Of a stretch of DNA of 64,000 bases, positions 12,345 through 22,807 are shown one piece after another. Both the position numbers and the translations under genes were made by a program. The DNA comes from Ceratothoa steindachneri (lineage: Eukaryota; Arthropoda; Malacostraca; Isopoda; Cymothoidae). Below the pieces are notes generated by a model that saw nothing but the letters and a program-made list of their open reading frames with translations, was not told the DNA's origin and made no database searches. Numbering within the stretch: the stretch's first letter is position 1; each line of letters starts with the position of its first letter. The DNA lies in assembly GCA_963969495.1 (NCBI GenBank), contig OZ018329.1, forward strand, positions 144,006,021 to 144,070,020, in the 5' to 3' direction.

Positions 12345-12893
12345 AAAAATAAAAAATTTACACAAAGGATGTACCTCTATTGGATTTTTATAAGAAAAAT
12401 CGTTTTGAACCCAAGGAGTATACCAACTTTTACTGGTCATGCGATGAAAATGGCATCAGTATTCGTTACCACATATGCGTGTGAGCAATTATTTTCCAAG
12501 GTAAAATACACCAAACGTAAGCTAAGGACATGAATCACGGATTATCATTTAGAAAACGTACTGCTTAATTCTAGCTTCAGCCTCCTTATCAACTGATATT
12601 GAAATACTTTCGTGCCGAAACATCATCAAGCATCACACTATTTGTGTCCCTTATAAATAGCTATAGTTCAATATGAAATTTGTAAAGTATACGAATTAAA
12701 ATAAACATAATCTATTATAGTTTATAGTTTCAGGTTTTATTATCATTGCATTGATTTATTCATTATTCGGTACAGAATATAACATCTAAAGTTATAATAT
12801 TATAAATTTATAATGTAAATTATGAATGTGGCCCTCCATCGCTTCATAGACTTTGCTTCTCCCCCGTAAGCATAAAAAGGTTGCCAACCGCTG
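12345..12893 (+). mobile_element. hAT transposon 3' fragment with right terminus
   Basis: Between about 12345 and 12600 a frame encodes MASVFVTTYACEQLFSKVKY, then KRKLRT, a stop, and ITDYHLENVLL. This matches the hAT C-terminal dimerisation motif (ASVF.STY.CE..FS.MK). The sequence TTGCCAACCGCTG ends at 12893; in reverse complement it starts CAGCGGTTGGCAA, a typical hAT terminal repeat. The left part of the element is not seen and was probably replaced by the mariner junction. Confidence 0.65.
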
Positions 12894-13235
12894 AATGAAA
12901 GGTTCCTAATTATTAGACATTATACTATTGAATCCATAAAGCTAGGATTTGGTTATCTATTTTTAGTTGATACCGACCTTGTATAAAACAGTTATATAGT
13001 TTAATCAAACCTCAAAATATATTAAGGATTCTACCTTTCCTATGTGTTAATGTGCCTGATTCTATTATTTTTTTTAATAAAATTTTAACTAACATATTCC
13101 CGCCATTATTCTAATGTATTCTTGAACTTTTTCCAACCAATGTCCGACAGGGGCGTTGGATTCTTAAGCTGTACCTATGTTGCATTTGTGTTTTCTCGCC
13201 CAGTTTGACCGATGACAATTACAAAATTGATTAAG

Positions 13236-13303
<68 letters not shown>

Positions 13304-13779
13304 GAACTTATTGGAGTGGCCTTTTTAATTAATTTTTTGCATTAATTTTTATAGAAGATACTGAATGTAATAAATTTTGCAATGAGGTAGAACTTGTGCG
13401 GTTAATTTCATCAATTGGTACGTGTTCTTGTAAGGAAAGAATATTTTTCTGTCGCTTCTTGAGGATGAGTTAAACAAGAAGTCGCTATTTGAGATGATTT
13501 CCTATGTTAAAGATGAATTCTATTTCACGGTGAAAAATTCTGGTTCGCACGCATTGTAACCTTTTAAATTCATGTAGGTAAAACTACTGATTTTTTAAAA
13601 CCATGAGCTGGTTTTAAGAGAAGTGTGGATAAAACAATACATTACAAGGTTTACTATACGCTAAAAATTGTAGATTCGAACATTCTCCCTAAAAAAGGAA
13701 GTCGAGAACGGTTATGGATTTCCAAGCGCCCTGAAAAAAATTTGCATGTGCAAAGCTAAACAACTCTCCTTGGTGTAAG
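12894..13779. other. AT-rich intron stretch with (TA)n
   Basis: No coding signal. It holds a (TA)n array at 13239-13300. Confidence 0.4.
13239..13300. repeat. (TA)n microsatellite
   Basis: About 62 bp of uninterrupted TA/AT dinucleotides. Confidence 0.95.
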
Positions 13780-15345
13780 CCTCCCTCCACAAACACACAC
13801 ACACACTTCCATCGAATCAGCCAATAACTTGATATATCCTGTGAACAAGTGAAAGGGATAATTTATCCAGTTGTGGATCTGCCACAAAATCTAGTCAACT
13901 ATTCCTTAGGGAACTTAATTTGAAATCCTTAACAATATTTTGAGATATCTTGTACACAATCAAAAAGGGAAAATATAAATTTAAGGGTCTAGAATCCGCA
14001 TCCACTTCTTCAGCTAATTCTAAATCTAATTTATTCTTTTATACTAGATGATACATCTTATCCCATGATTTCCTTAAAATCCGGAAATAATTTTTTGAGA
14101 TATCATGTATAAAATATGAAATGAATAAGTGTGTCGTGGTGTGAAATTATATTATATCAATACCATATTATATCTATGGGTATGGGACTAATAACTTAAA
14201 GGCGAACCGACAAAGGGGCAGAACGCCACGAGTTTCGACGCGCGGAGCAGCGAGAATAGAGTGAAAAACGAGGTCAGGTAAAATTTGGGCAATGGCACAG
14301 CTCAAGGTTATTTAAAGAGGCATGTACAAAAATATAATTTTATTTACATAAAATAAGAGAATCAATGGGCAAAATTATATTGGTAAATGAGGGGGAGGGG
14401 AATTGCAGAATTATACATTAGACTCTGAAGTTAGAAATTAATGCGTTACAGAAGGAGGCTCTTCCAATGGGGAGGATTAACTCAAATGGGTTGCTGAAGG
14501 GGGGCAGGGGTTGGCTTACGAAGGATTCCGGGTGAGACGTCAGGGTAAGGTTTCAGGGATGTCTTCTGCAGGCAGTAAACGTGAGGGCAAGGACACTCGG
14601 AGCTTCTGAGCGGGAAGTTGACGTGATGATGGTTCTCCAAGGGGGGACGGTAACGTCCAGTCCAAGGGAGAGTATTTCGGCCACCCAAAGACGAGGAAGA
14701 AGCAGCGAGGGCTTCTACAGGAGTCGATGAGTAGAGTCGGAAAAATCGCTCGGTGGCGATCGTCAAATGGAAATACCTCACTGGCTGGGCTAATTCCAAC
14801 GACACGTAAAGTTCAGCCGTCACTTTGCTTCATTGTTAAGCACCTGACTTGGAACTAGGAGGAATGCTTCTTGGATCCTGGTGGGACTCCTCAACTCTGT
14901 ATCTCCCACCTGGAAGACGAGCCCTATATATCCGAGGCTCCCCAGCAGGGGTGGGGGAAACATGGGGGTTTTGGCCAGCGCTACTCTCAAATGGCATCGA
15001 ACCTTCACGCCCAAGTGATTCTAACCCGCGAAAAGGTGGTCCAGGGTGGATGCGGTTCGAGGCTAACGCTTTTGGTTGGGGGAGGGGGAGGCTTACCCAT
15101 TGAGGCCTAACCAAATTCTAGAATTTTCTTTAGCGCATAGACGCCACTTTCGTACTGGAAAAGAAATTCCACGTGGAATTCCCCCACAAAGTGATTAAAA
15201 ATTCGTACCCATATCTGCATCTGACCCAAATTCTAATCAACATTTTGGGAGCCAATAACCCACACATCCATAAAACATTTTCAAAATCTTGCGATAACTT
15301 TTAGATATATATTGTATACAAACAGACTGACAGGCATGTGAGCTC
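13780..15345. repeat. Degenerate repeat with GAGATATC-type motif, split by a solo LTR
   Basis: The motif TTTTGAGATATCTTGTACAC and relatives recur near 13827, 13940, 14095 and 15298. They sit between blocks like CCACAAAATCTA and TCCTTAGGGAACTTAATTTG. This kind of sequence is typical of 3' regions of some invertebrate LINEs (inference). The solo LTR at 14132-15188 interrupts it. Confidence 0.45.
14132..15188. mobile_element. Solo LTR with 5-bp target site duplication
   Basis: A 1,057-bp segment starts TGTCGTGGTG and ends CCCCCACA, so it has TG..CA termini. It is flanked on both sides by AAGTG (14127-14131 and 15189-15193). It is GC-richer than its surroundings and has short overlapping ORFs on both strands but no pol motif. 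These are the marks of a solo LTR left by recombination. The retroelement family is not known, and no second copy is in the window. Confidence 0.75.
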
Positions 15346-15559
15346 AGATATACCTCCACCACAGCTAATGTGTTTGCTAATGTGTTAAATATCTGGAAGA
15401 TTTCGGGTGCTTGTAAATTGTGAGATTACGAGTATCATGGAAGTGAATGAAGAGTTTTTATAAAGATGAAGTTAGTCAAGTCTCTACCTGATGGTAAGGG
15501 TTAATGTGGGTTAGTGAATTCGACTGAGTACTGGTATGATACAACGGTTGTGTATGAAT

Positions 15560-18482
15560 ATTTGAGCTCGAAGTTTATGTGGTGGAAGTTGAGATTTGCG
15601 AGGGCAAAACTGCAACACATTGGACGAGTGTTGGATGGAATTGGGAATAAGTATCTGTTGATTGAGCTTTTCATCAACTAAGAGAGAAGGTGAAAGGTGA
15701 GATGATGGTAGGCTTTTGAGCTGACAGAAACTTATGTGGGTTAGTTGTTCTTACAGCATATATACATAAATAAACCTGAGTTCAGCAAATGGAAATGGAG
15801 AAGTTAAAAATATGATTGATCTGTGCCTATTGAGATAGAATAAGCTGTGAGACACGTTTGTGGTGAAACCTGTCTGAGTATGGGACTATCCACCAAATGA
15901 TAGTGCTGTGTGTGGTTAAATTAATTGGTATATGGATTGAAAGAAGTGAAAAAAAATAGAAATGCAGGGAGAGGCAAGAGTAAAAATTTGGTTAAGTTAA
16001 AGAGAGATGAAAAAATACGTAAGTATGCATGAGAGTAGGAGAAATAGAGTAAGTGTTGAAATGGAGATAGATAAATTTGCAGCAAAGATAAGGAAGCGAT
16101 AATGGGAGGTGCAAGGGTTTTATTGTCTTTCTGCTAAAGAGGAAAGTGAAAGCTGAATGCTGATTGGTGGAATGATGATAGGAAACATCTAGTTGAAAGT
16201 AAGGGAAGCTTATTTTCTAACGTTTAGTAGTTCAAATGAGAATGTCGAGTAGATAATAATGAATGCATAGAGGTAAGCAAAAAGGAAATTAAACAAAAAT
16301 CAAATAGTTTTGGGAGAAATTCAAATAAAGCATTTGGAGAGAAGATGAATGTATATCCTGATTTGAACAGTAATTTAATCGTAAGGAAGTGAGAATGGTA
16401 ATGAACCTGGAGAAGAATAGCTTTGTGAATGAGTATCAGGATTGGAACAGGATGAAAAGAATAGCTGTATGTATGTTTATACTGATTAGTACAGGTAGTT
16501 AATCAGGAATGAGGTGAGAAGGGTAAAGAACTAGGAGAAAAATAGCTGTGTGAATGAGTAACCCAAATAGTACAGGGAGTTAATCGGGCAGAAAAAATAA
16601 CGATGAATTACGAAGAGAAGAATAGGTGTCAATGATATCCCAATTCGAAAAGGAAGTTGTTTTCGGGAAGGAAGTGAGAAAGATGAAGAAACCGTAGAAG
16701 GATAGATGTGTGAACATTAATGGCAAGAATGGTAGGGTTCTTAGGAAAAATGACAACATAAAATTTGATGGCGAGGATAACTTAATGAGTTCTATATTGT
16801 AGGTATGGAAGATGATGAAAATATAAATAGGTGTAAATTGGGAGCTGTATATGAGGATAGACGAGAGAATAATATGCAAGAAATTGTTAAAGCTGTAAGA
16901 GATCTGAGAAACGCGAAAGGAAGTGAAAAAGAGGATATTATATCTTATATGCTAAAAAGTGGTGGTAATTGTGTCATAAAATAGATCAGGTGGTTTTGTT
17001 GAAAGGCAATTCAAAAATAGAATAATGGCTGATTGCTGAAATAATGCTGTAATAGTAGCGTGTATAGGGCTAAATAGAAGAAAAGTGATTGCGAGAAGTA
17101 CAGGAAGATAATTCAGTTCATTATGTATGCAAGGTGTATTAAAAAAAGTCTGATTGAGCGTAAAATAAGGCTAGGTGAGATATTTGTACGACATGAGCAA
17201 GGTGAGTTTAGAGAGGATTAATTATAAGAACTGTGGATTAAGGACAAGAACTGTGGATTAAGTATAAGAACTGTGTATTAAGGATAAGAACTATGGATTA
17301 AGTATAAGAACTGTAGATTAAGGATAAGAACTGTGAATTAAGGATAAGAACTGAAGCCGCTCACTTAAAACATAATTGATAAGTGAAGTGAAGTGTAAGC
17401 TAGGTTCTTGGATCTGAAGAAAGAAATTTAGCTTGTAAAGATGGAATCATTATGGCAATATTATGAATGTAGTAAAAGATTGTAACCATTTGGATGGTGT
17501 AAAAAGTATTTACACTGAAATGAAAGCGTTTTTTGGTGGGAAATTTGGTCGAAGTAATTGGTTTGAGATATGTGTGTGAGTCGGTAGGGCAAGAGTGTGT
17601 GTAATGTTGCCATAGTTTTTTATTATCTTAATGGATGGAGTACTGAGAAAAGTACGAATGAAAATGATGGAAAGATGTGTAAAGATTTATGATAAATTAG
17701 GAGGAGGGATGCTAACTATGTTTGAATCTGTTGATGACCATGGTACTAGTTGCTAAGAGTGAGAGGGATTTAGAAATGTTGGTTGAAGCGTTTGGTGGGG
17801 GGGGTGAGGAGATTTGGTTGTTTAGGGTGATGATAAGGTTACAGTGCCATATTATCTTCGGTGGTGTTATCCTTGAATAAGTGCAAGGTTTCAAGTATCT
17901 AGGAGGTATCATGAATGGTAGGGATGTAGATGAAGCAGATCGCGACCACATGGTTTGGAATGGTAGGGAAATATCTGGGGCAAATTTAGCCCTAGAACTT
18001 GCGTAGAGTTCGTGAGTGGAATATGACATGACGCTGTATAAGAGTAGGTAGATGCCTCCGTTAGTATATTTGATTAAGAGTACCATATGAAAGGAGATGG
18101 AAAAATCTAGACAAGGAAAAATCTAGAGTGAGAACAGTGTAAATGGACAATTCTAGAAATGTTTTTGTGGAGCAAAAGATCTATATCGAGTAAGGACTGG
18201 CTAAAGGGTATTTATGGTATAAAAAGGTGAAACAGTGGTTAGAGGTCATATGGGCATGTATGAGGAATGAATGAATGGAAATAGAATTGTAAAGATAAAA
18301 TATGTACGAGGGCGAAAATCATGGTTTATGAATGTTTAGAAGAACTAGTAAAATGAAAAGGGTATTTAGGTATTTGTGTAAGAGAGAAAATCTTAGCCAA
18401 GAGGAATTGGATGATATGTATGCATGAAGTGGGTTTGCGAAAGGCTTGGGTGGCGTGGTAGACCAAGGGGAAGGGTTGACGG
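15560..18482 (+). pseudogene. Decayed LINE (endonuclease to RT) on + strand
   Basis: The order of fragments fits a non-LTR element. A KLRFARAKLQHIGRVLDG-like segment near 15590 and later stretches fit the endonuclease region weakly. Around 16880-17220 the RT approach reads IVKAVRDLRNAKGSEKEDII, then LKSGGNCVI and a segment like LIERKIRLGEIFVRHEQGEF. An LDLKKEI relic follows near 17410. The RT core near 17710-17800 reads ESVDDHG and KSERDLEMLVEAFGG-like. A KYLGGIMNGRDVDEADRDHM segment lies near 17890-17960. The 3' part reads CERLGWRGRPRGRVDG at 18430-18482. Stops are dense. The element ends exactly where the LTR retrotransposon starts. Confidence 0.6.
17224..17353 (+). repeat. 20-bp tandem array inside the LINE relic
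   Basis: The unit ATAAGAACTGTGGATTAAGG is repeated about 6.5 times with few mismatches. It lies between two RT segments of the decayed LINE, so it probably expanded after the element died. Confidence 0.9.
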
Positions 18483-19281
18483 TGTGGTGGGGCGAATGTG
18501 AGTGTGTGTAAAACGGCCATTCTCCCACCCCTTTTCTCAGTACCCTCTCCCTCCCTCTGTAAGAATGTGTGTGAATGGGAATGGGTTTGTTTTTTTTGTT
18601 TATTTTATGTATAAAATAATTTACCATGTTTTTTTTTCTTTCTTTCCAGGCCTCATATTCTGGAAAGATAGGACTTAGTTTCATATATCCTTATATTACA
18701 AACAAAGCCTCATATTCTGGAAAGATAGGACTTAGTTTCGTATATCCTTATATTACAAACAAAGCGTTATATCCTGGAAAGCTATATTATCATTAATAAA
18801 TAAAGGCCATTAGTATAGCTTAATGAAGGAGGGCTTATAATAGCCACGTAAGCTTTTTAAAGTCATTATCTTCCATCAAGCGCAGAGGCGCCACACTTGT
18901 AAGTCCTAGGCATTTTGCTCGCTCGAGTGGCAGGTGGCTGGACATCTCTCCATCCTCTTTGTATAAAGTGAGGCCTTGATTGTTGTTTATATATTGACTG
19001 TTGTATTCAGGATTTTTTTTTGGGGTTGTTTGATTTTTATGTTTATTAGGATAGATTAAATAGTATTTATATATATAGGATTTTCTTTTTGTATCCATTG
19101 GTGAAAATTAAGATCTCCAATATAATCGCCCCTCTCTATTGTAGATATTTTGTAAATTTTTTTGTAAGTAAAGGGACTGTATATACAATCCGTTTCATTC
19201 TCCTTCGATTTCTCACGTCCGGATAGTGTAGGAAGCGGGTTGGATCGATTGGGGGTTAGTTTAGATTTTCGGCCCGCTACA
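18483..19281 (+). repeat. 5' LTR (799 bp)
   Basis: TG..CA termini. It contains a 57-bp direct duplication, an AATAAA at about 18799, and a TATA-like GTATATAC at about 19179. It is followed after two bases by the primer binding site. Confidence 0.93.
18650..18785 (+). repeat. 57-bp tandem duplication within the LTR
   Basis: The unit begins GCCTCATATTCTGGAAAGAT at 18650 and again at 18707. A third, degenerate partial copy starts at 18764 (GCGTTATATCCTGGAAAGC). The same structure is in the 3' LTR, with a 4-bp insertion in its first unit. Repeated U3 segments often act as enhancers in LTR elements; that role is inference here. Confidence 0.85.
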
Positions 19282-19283
19282 TT

Positions 19284-19301
19284 TGGCGCCCGAATAGGGA
19301 C
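19284..19301 (+). promoter_or_regulatory. Primer binding site, tRNA-Lys-like
   Basis: TGGCGCCCGAATAGGGAC starts two bases after the LTR end. It matches the well-known tRNA-Lys type primer site at 17 of 18 positions (T for C at position 12). Confidence 0.85.
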
Positions 19302-19418
19302 GTGAGACTTCGAAACTGGGAGCGTGACTGGATTGGATTGCAGTCCATACCCAATTAGTGTGACAAGTAGTTTGATTGATTTTTCCCTTCTCCTATCTTT
19401 TTTACTAACTTGGGAACA

Positions 19419-21125
19419 ATGGCTGTAGCAGAAACGTTGAATGAAGAAGTAGTGCGATTGAGACTGGAGTTGAGAAAGAAAGAAGAGGAGTGTGAAATGT
19501 TACGGGGAATGATGGAGGGAATGGAGAATAAAATAAAAGGGATGAATGAAAAGACTGATAGGATGAAGAACGAAATGGGAGACCGACAGGATCAGACGGA
19601 CCGACGGATGCAGGACCTGTATGACATGATGAAGGGGTCAGGACCGGCCCTAGGACCCTCGACCTTGACCCCTGCTCCGACTGAAGGGAATAAGACTAAT
19701 GGGATCAATGGGAGTGTGTGCGAGTCTAGAGAGGATAGGGTGATTATGAGTGATAGGAAGGACGGAGAATGGAAGAGAGTTGAATGCAAGAGAAGAAGGA
19801 AGAGTGGTGCAAAGGGGAAGGATAGGAAGGTAAGAGGCAAGAGTGTGGACTCATTGTACTCGGATGAAGGAGAGAGTGATGGTATGATTGATATGAGTGA
19901 GAGTAAAGGCAGCTCAAGTGAGAGTAAAGTGAATGTGGGAAAGGGTATTTTGATAAGGGAAGTGCCAAAGATAGATAGATTTAGGTTACATGGTGGGAAA
20001 AGTGTGGAAGAATTCTTCGGGGAATTTGAGCGATATTGTAAGCTCAAGTACCCGGAGAATAAGGGATACTGGATGAATGTTTTGGGGGAATGTTTGGAGG
20101 GAAAAGTATTGGAGTTTTTCCGCGTGATTACAAGTGTGGGGGAACCAAGGTACGATGTGGTGAAGAAGCGGATGATTGGACAGGTGAAACGAATGAAAGA
20201 GAGTGTGAAGTATAAAAGGGTAAATGAATTTGAGAAGGCTCGAATGGGGAAGAGTGAAAGTGTGAATATGTATGCACATAGGCTTGAGAGTATGGCAAGA
20301 ACGAGGTATGGTGATGATGATGTAAATGAATGTAAACCACTCATGAGGAAGTTTTTGGACACGATCCAACGAAAGGTGAGTGAATGGCTGGGTGGAAAGA
20401 GAAAGGAGAGAGTGAGACTGACAGGTGAACGGTTGATGTGGGAGGATGTGTTGGAAGATGGACGATTTGATGATGAAAGCGATCTAGAAGAGGATGGATG
20501 GTACAGTGTGAATGTTGGGGGTAAGAAGCCCAGGAGCTTTCATCCACCCCGGCAGTTTGTCAGCTACAGGGATGCCCTGAAGGCTGCACCAGCTGGAGTG
20601 ATGTCAAACTTCCTGGGCCGGCAGAATGGATGGGCAAATGGAGGGTGGTCGAATGGAAGGGGGCAGATGAATTTCAAGCATGGGAACGGATATATGAGAG
20701 AGAAACCGAGGTATGTCCCAGCAAATGAGAGACCGAATGGTGTGAGAAAGATTGTGGAATGTCGTCGGTGTGGAAGGAAAGGTCATATGTTGGCAGAATG
20801 TAGGTGGACATCTGGTGCGTGTTTTGGGTGTGGTAAGAAAGGGCATATGATAAAGGATTGCCAGGAAAGTGTGAAGGAGTGCTTCGAGTGTAAAGAAATG
20901 TGCCATTTGAAGAAAGATTGTCCGAGGTTGAATGGTGAAGCAACTGCTGGGGAAAGTATGAAATATGCATGTGGTAATTGTGGAAAGGCTGGTCATTATG
21001 CAAGGATGTGTCGTGACCAGAGGAATGTATGTAGCTATTGTGCGATGGAAGGACATTCAAGTGAAAAGTGTTGGATTAGACTGAGAGCGCAAGGTGTGAA
21101 TGGAAAGTCTGAAGCGGGAAACTGA
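19419..21125 (+). CDS. gag: Gag polyprotein of the Ty3/gypsy element
   Basis: The protein is 568 residues if it starts at the ATG at 19419 (context AACAATGG); an in-frame TTG lies three codons earlier. Residues about 5-70 are highly charged and probably coiled coil (LRLELRKKEEECEMLRGMM). A basic low-complexity region follows. A retrotransposon gag core starts near FRLHGGKSVEEFFGEFERYC. The C-terminus has five CCHC-type zinc knuckles in a row (about 20757-21070): CRRCGRKGHMLAEC, CFGCGKKGHMIKDC, CFECKEMCHLKKDC, CGNCGKAGHYARMC and CSYCAMEGHSSEKC. Five knuckles is many for the family. The stop TGA at 21123 directly follows a slippery heptamer. The role is virus-like particle assembly and RNA packaging (family knowledge). 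Confidence 0.93.
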   Translation: MAVAETLNEEVVRLRLELRKKEEECEMLRGMMEGMENKIKGMNEKTDRMKNEMGDRQDQTDRRMQDLYDMMKGSGPALGPSTLTPAPTEGNKTNGINGSVCESREDRVIMSDRKDGEWKRVECKRRRKSGAKGKDRKVRGKSVDSLYSDEGESDGMIDMSESKGSSSESKVNVGKGILIREVPKIDRFRLHGGKSVEEFFGEFERYCKLKYPENKGYWMNVLGECLEGKVLEFFRVITSVGEPRYDVVKKRMIGQVKRMKESVKYKRVNEFEKARMGKSESVNMYAHRLESMARTRYGDDDVNECKPLMRKFLDTIQRKVSEWLGGKRKERVRLTGERLMWEDVLEDGRFDDESDLEEDGWYSVNVGGKKPRSFHPPRQFVSYRDALKAAPAGVMSNFLGRQNGWANGGWSNGRGQMNFKHGNGYMREKPRYVPANERPNGVRKIVECRRCGRKGHMLAECRWTSGACFGCGKKGHMIKDCQESVKECFECKEMCHLKKDCPRLNGEATAGESMKYACGNCGKAGHYARMCRDQRNVCSYCAMEGHSSEKCWIRLRAQGVNGKSEAGN

Positions 21126-22807
21126 ATGGTAAGAGGGTACCTACTGAAGTATCCTTTGGGTGCATGAGTGTGAGTAATGTGTTGGTAAGTCTGTCTAGTG
21201 TGAAAGTGCTGTCTGGTAGAAAGTATGAGTGTCTGAGTGTGAAGGTGGAGTTGAATGGAATTGAGTGTTTGGCTTTAATAGATTCTGGATGCAAGGCGAG
21301 CTTGGTGTATAAAGATGTGTATGACAAGTTTAGCGAGAAAGCCCTCCTGTCTGAGTGCAAGGGTAGTTTAGTAGGTATTGGTAATAGGAGAGTGCCTGTG
21401 ATTGGAATGATAAGGTCACCTGTTCGAATGCATGGTATGATGATGAATGAATGTGAATTTTCTGTGATTGATAAGGTGAGTAGTGAGTATGGTGTGATTT
21501 TGGGCTATGATTTTATGAAAATGAATCGTATGGTTGTGCATCCTGCGAGTGATCAGATTGAGAGAAAGATTGGTAAAAATGGGGTGTATAAGTTGTATGT
21601 AGGGAAAGATGGTAGCGTTTTGAGGAGTGTGTTTACTGGTATTGAGGTGACTGCTATGGAGAGTGTAAGGCTTGTGAAGGGTGAAAGGGTGTCTGTTAGA
21701 GTGAGTTGGAGTAAGGATGTTAGTTTGAATGTGAGTGAGAACACTGTGATATTGGATGGAAAGGATGCGTGTTATAAGGTAAGGCGTGTTGCTTGTGTGT
21801 TTGATGGCTTGATGAGAATGAATGATCCTTTTGTATGTGTGCAGGCAGACCCCAGTGTGAAAGGGCAGGTGAGGGGAATCCAAGTCGGAGATGTACTGGG
21901 CCACCTCTCCACTGTCAATGAGGTAGGTATGGATGATAGTACGGATATCAGGGTGAATGTTGCGAATGAAAAGACATGTGAATGGATGTATAATGAGGTG
22001 AAGGACATGGTGAAATTGGATGGATGTTTGACTGAGTATGAAAGGGAGGATGCGTATCGAATGATATTTGAGCGAAAGGGAGCCCTCAGTAAGGGTGATC
22101 TGGATTTCGGGGTTGCAAAGCTCCCGGAATTCAAGATTGTCCTGAAGGAGGACTCCCCAATCTATCAGCGGCCGAGGCATTTCCCACGTCCGGTTGCTGA
22201 AGAGATTGAGGAGCAGTGTTTGGAATTGGAGCAATTGGGGGTGATTGAGGAGAGTGAGAGTGCATGGAATAGTCCAATTGTACCTGTACGTAAGCCGGAT
22301 GGAAGATTGCGTCTGTGTGTGGATTATCGAAAGGTGAATGAAAGGACTGTGAAAGAAAGGTTTCCGATGTGTGTGGTATCTGAGTGTGTATATAGTATGC
22401 ATGGGATGGAGTGGTTTACGAAGCTGGATCTGGTACGGGGGTATTACCAGATGCCCATTGCTGAGGAGAGCCGGCCAGTAACTGCCTTCTCTTCCTCAAA
22501 GAGGCATTACCAGTTCCGGAACCTCAGCTTTGGGTTGGCTAATGCTCCCGGAGCCTTCCAGCGGGCAATGAATGTTGTGTTGAGTAAGTTTGCGAGTAAG
22601 AATGTGATTGCGTTTATAGATGATATTTTGATTATGACTGAGACTTTTGAGGAGCATATGAGATTGGTGAATGATGTGTTGAGAACGTTGGAGAGTGTTG
22701 GTGTGAAGGTGAAAGTGGCGAAGTGTGAATGGTTTGCGAAAGAAGTGGAATTCCTTGGGCATATGGTGAGTGAGAATGGGTTGCAAAAAATCACCGAAGT
22801 ATGTTGA
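21113..22807 (+). CDS. pol: Pol part 1: retropepsin and reverse transcriptase, ends at a frameshift
   Basis: The frame is open from 21113, overlaps gag, and has its first ATG at 21164. A retropepsin-like domain shows LALIDSGCKASLV (Asp codon at 21281) and a later GVILGYDFM, the hydrophobic-Gly strand of aspartic proteases. RT follows with PIVPVRKPDGRLRLCVDYRK, then TKLDLVRGYYQMPIA, LSFGLANAPGAFQRAMN and the catalytic FIDD box at 22613-22624. The usual YIDD is replaced by FIDD, which is common. FLGHMVSENGLQ marks the connection to RNase H, and there the frame runs into a stop at 22805 after an A-run (22785-22790). Homology continues in the +1 frame, so this copy carries one extra base or an assembly error. 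Confidence 0.9.
   Translation, partial: SGKLNGKRVPTEVSFGCMSVSNVLVSLSSVKVLSGRKYECLSVKVELNGIECLALIDSGCKASLVYKDVYDKFSEKALLSECKGSLVGIGNRRVPVIGMIRSPVRMHGMMMNECEFSVIDKVSSEYGVILGYDFMKMNRMVVHPASDQIERKIGKNGVYKLYVGKDGSVLRSVFTGIEVTAMESVRLVKGERVSVRVSWSKDVSLNVSENTVILDGKDACYKVRRVACVFDGLMRMNDPFVCVQADPSVKGQVRGIQVGDVLGHLSTVNEVGMDDSTDIRVNVANEKTCEWMYNEVKDMVKLDGCLTEYEREDAYRMIFERKGALSKGDLDFGVAKLPEFKIVLKEDSPIYQRPRHFPRPVAEEIEEQCLELEQLGVIEESESAWNSPIVPVRKPDGRLRLCVDYRKVNERTVKERFPMCVVSECVYSMHGMEWFTKLDLVRGYYQMPIAEESRPVTAFSSSKRHYQFRNLSFGLANAPGAFQRAMNVVLSKFASKNVIAFIDDILIMTETFEEHMRLVNDVLRTLESVGVKVKVAKCEWFAKEVEFLGHMVSENGLQKITEVC
21116..21157 (+). promoter_or_regulatory. Putative -1 ribosomal frameshift signal, gag to pol
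   Basis: The heptamer G GGA AAC (21116-21122) sits in gag phase immediately before the gag TGA. The pol frame is -1 relative to gag and is open from 21113. After a 9-nt spacer, a stem of nine pairs (21132-21140 with 21149-21157, two G-U wobbles) and an 8-nt loop follow. This is the textbook layout of a -1 frameshift signal. Activity is not tested. Confidence 0.75.

Noticed and set aside
14482..15114. Overlapping ORFs on both strands in a GC-rich block
   Set aside because: They lie inside the solo LTR and have no known motif; open frames follow from composition.
22785..22807. A programmed frameshift inside pol
   Set aside because: It falls in the RT/RNase H connection, lacks a structure, and needs a +1 shift; an extra base in an A-run is simpler.
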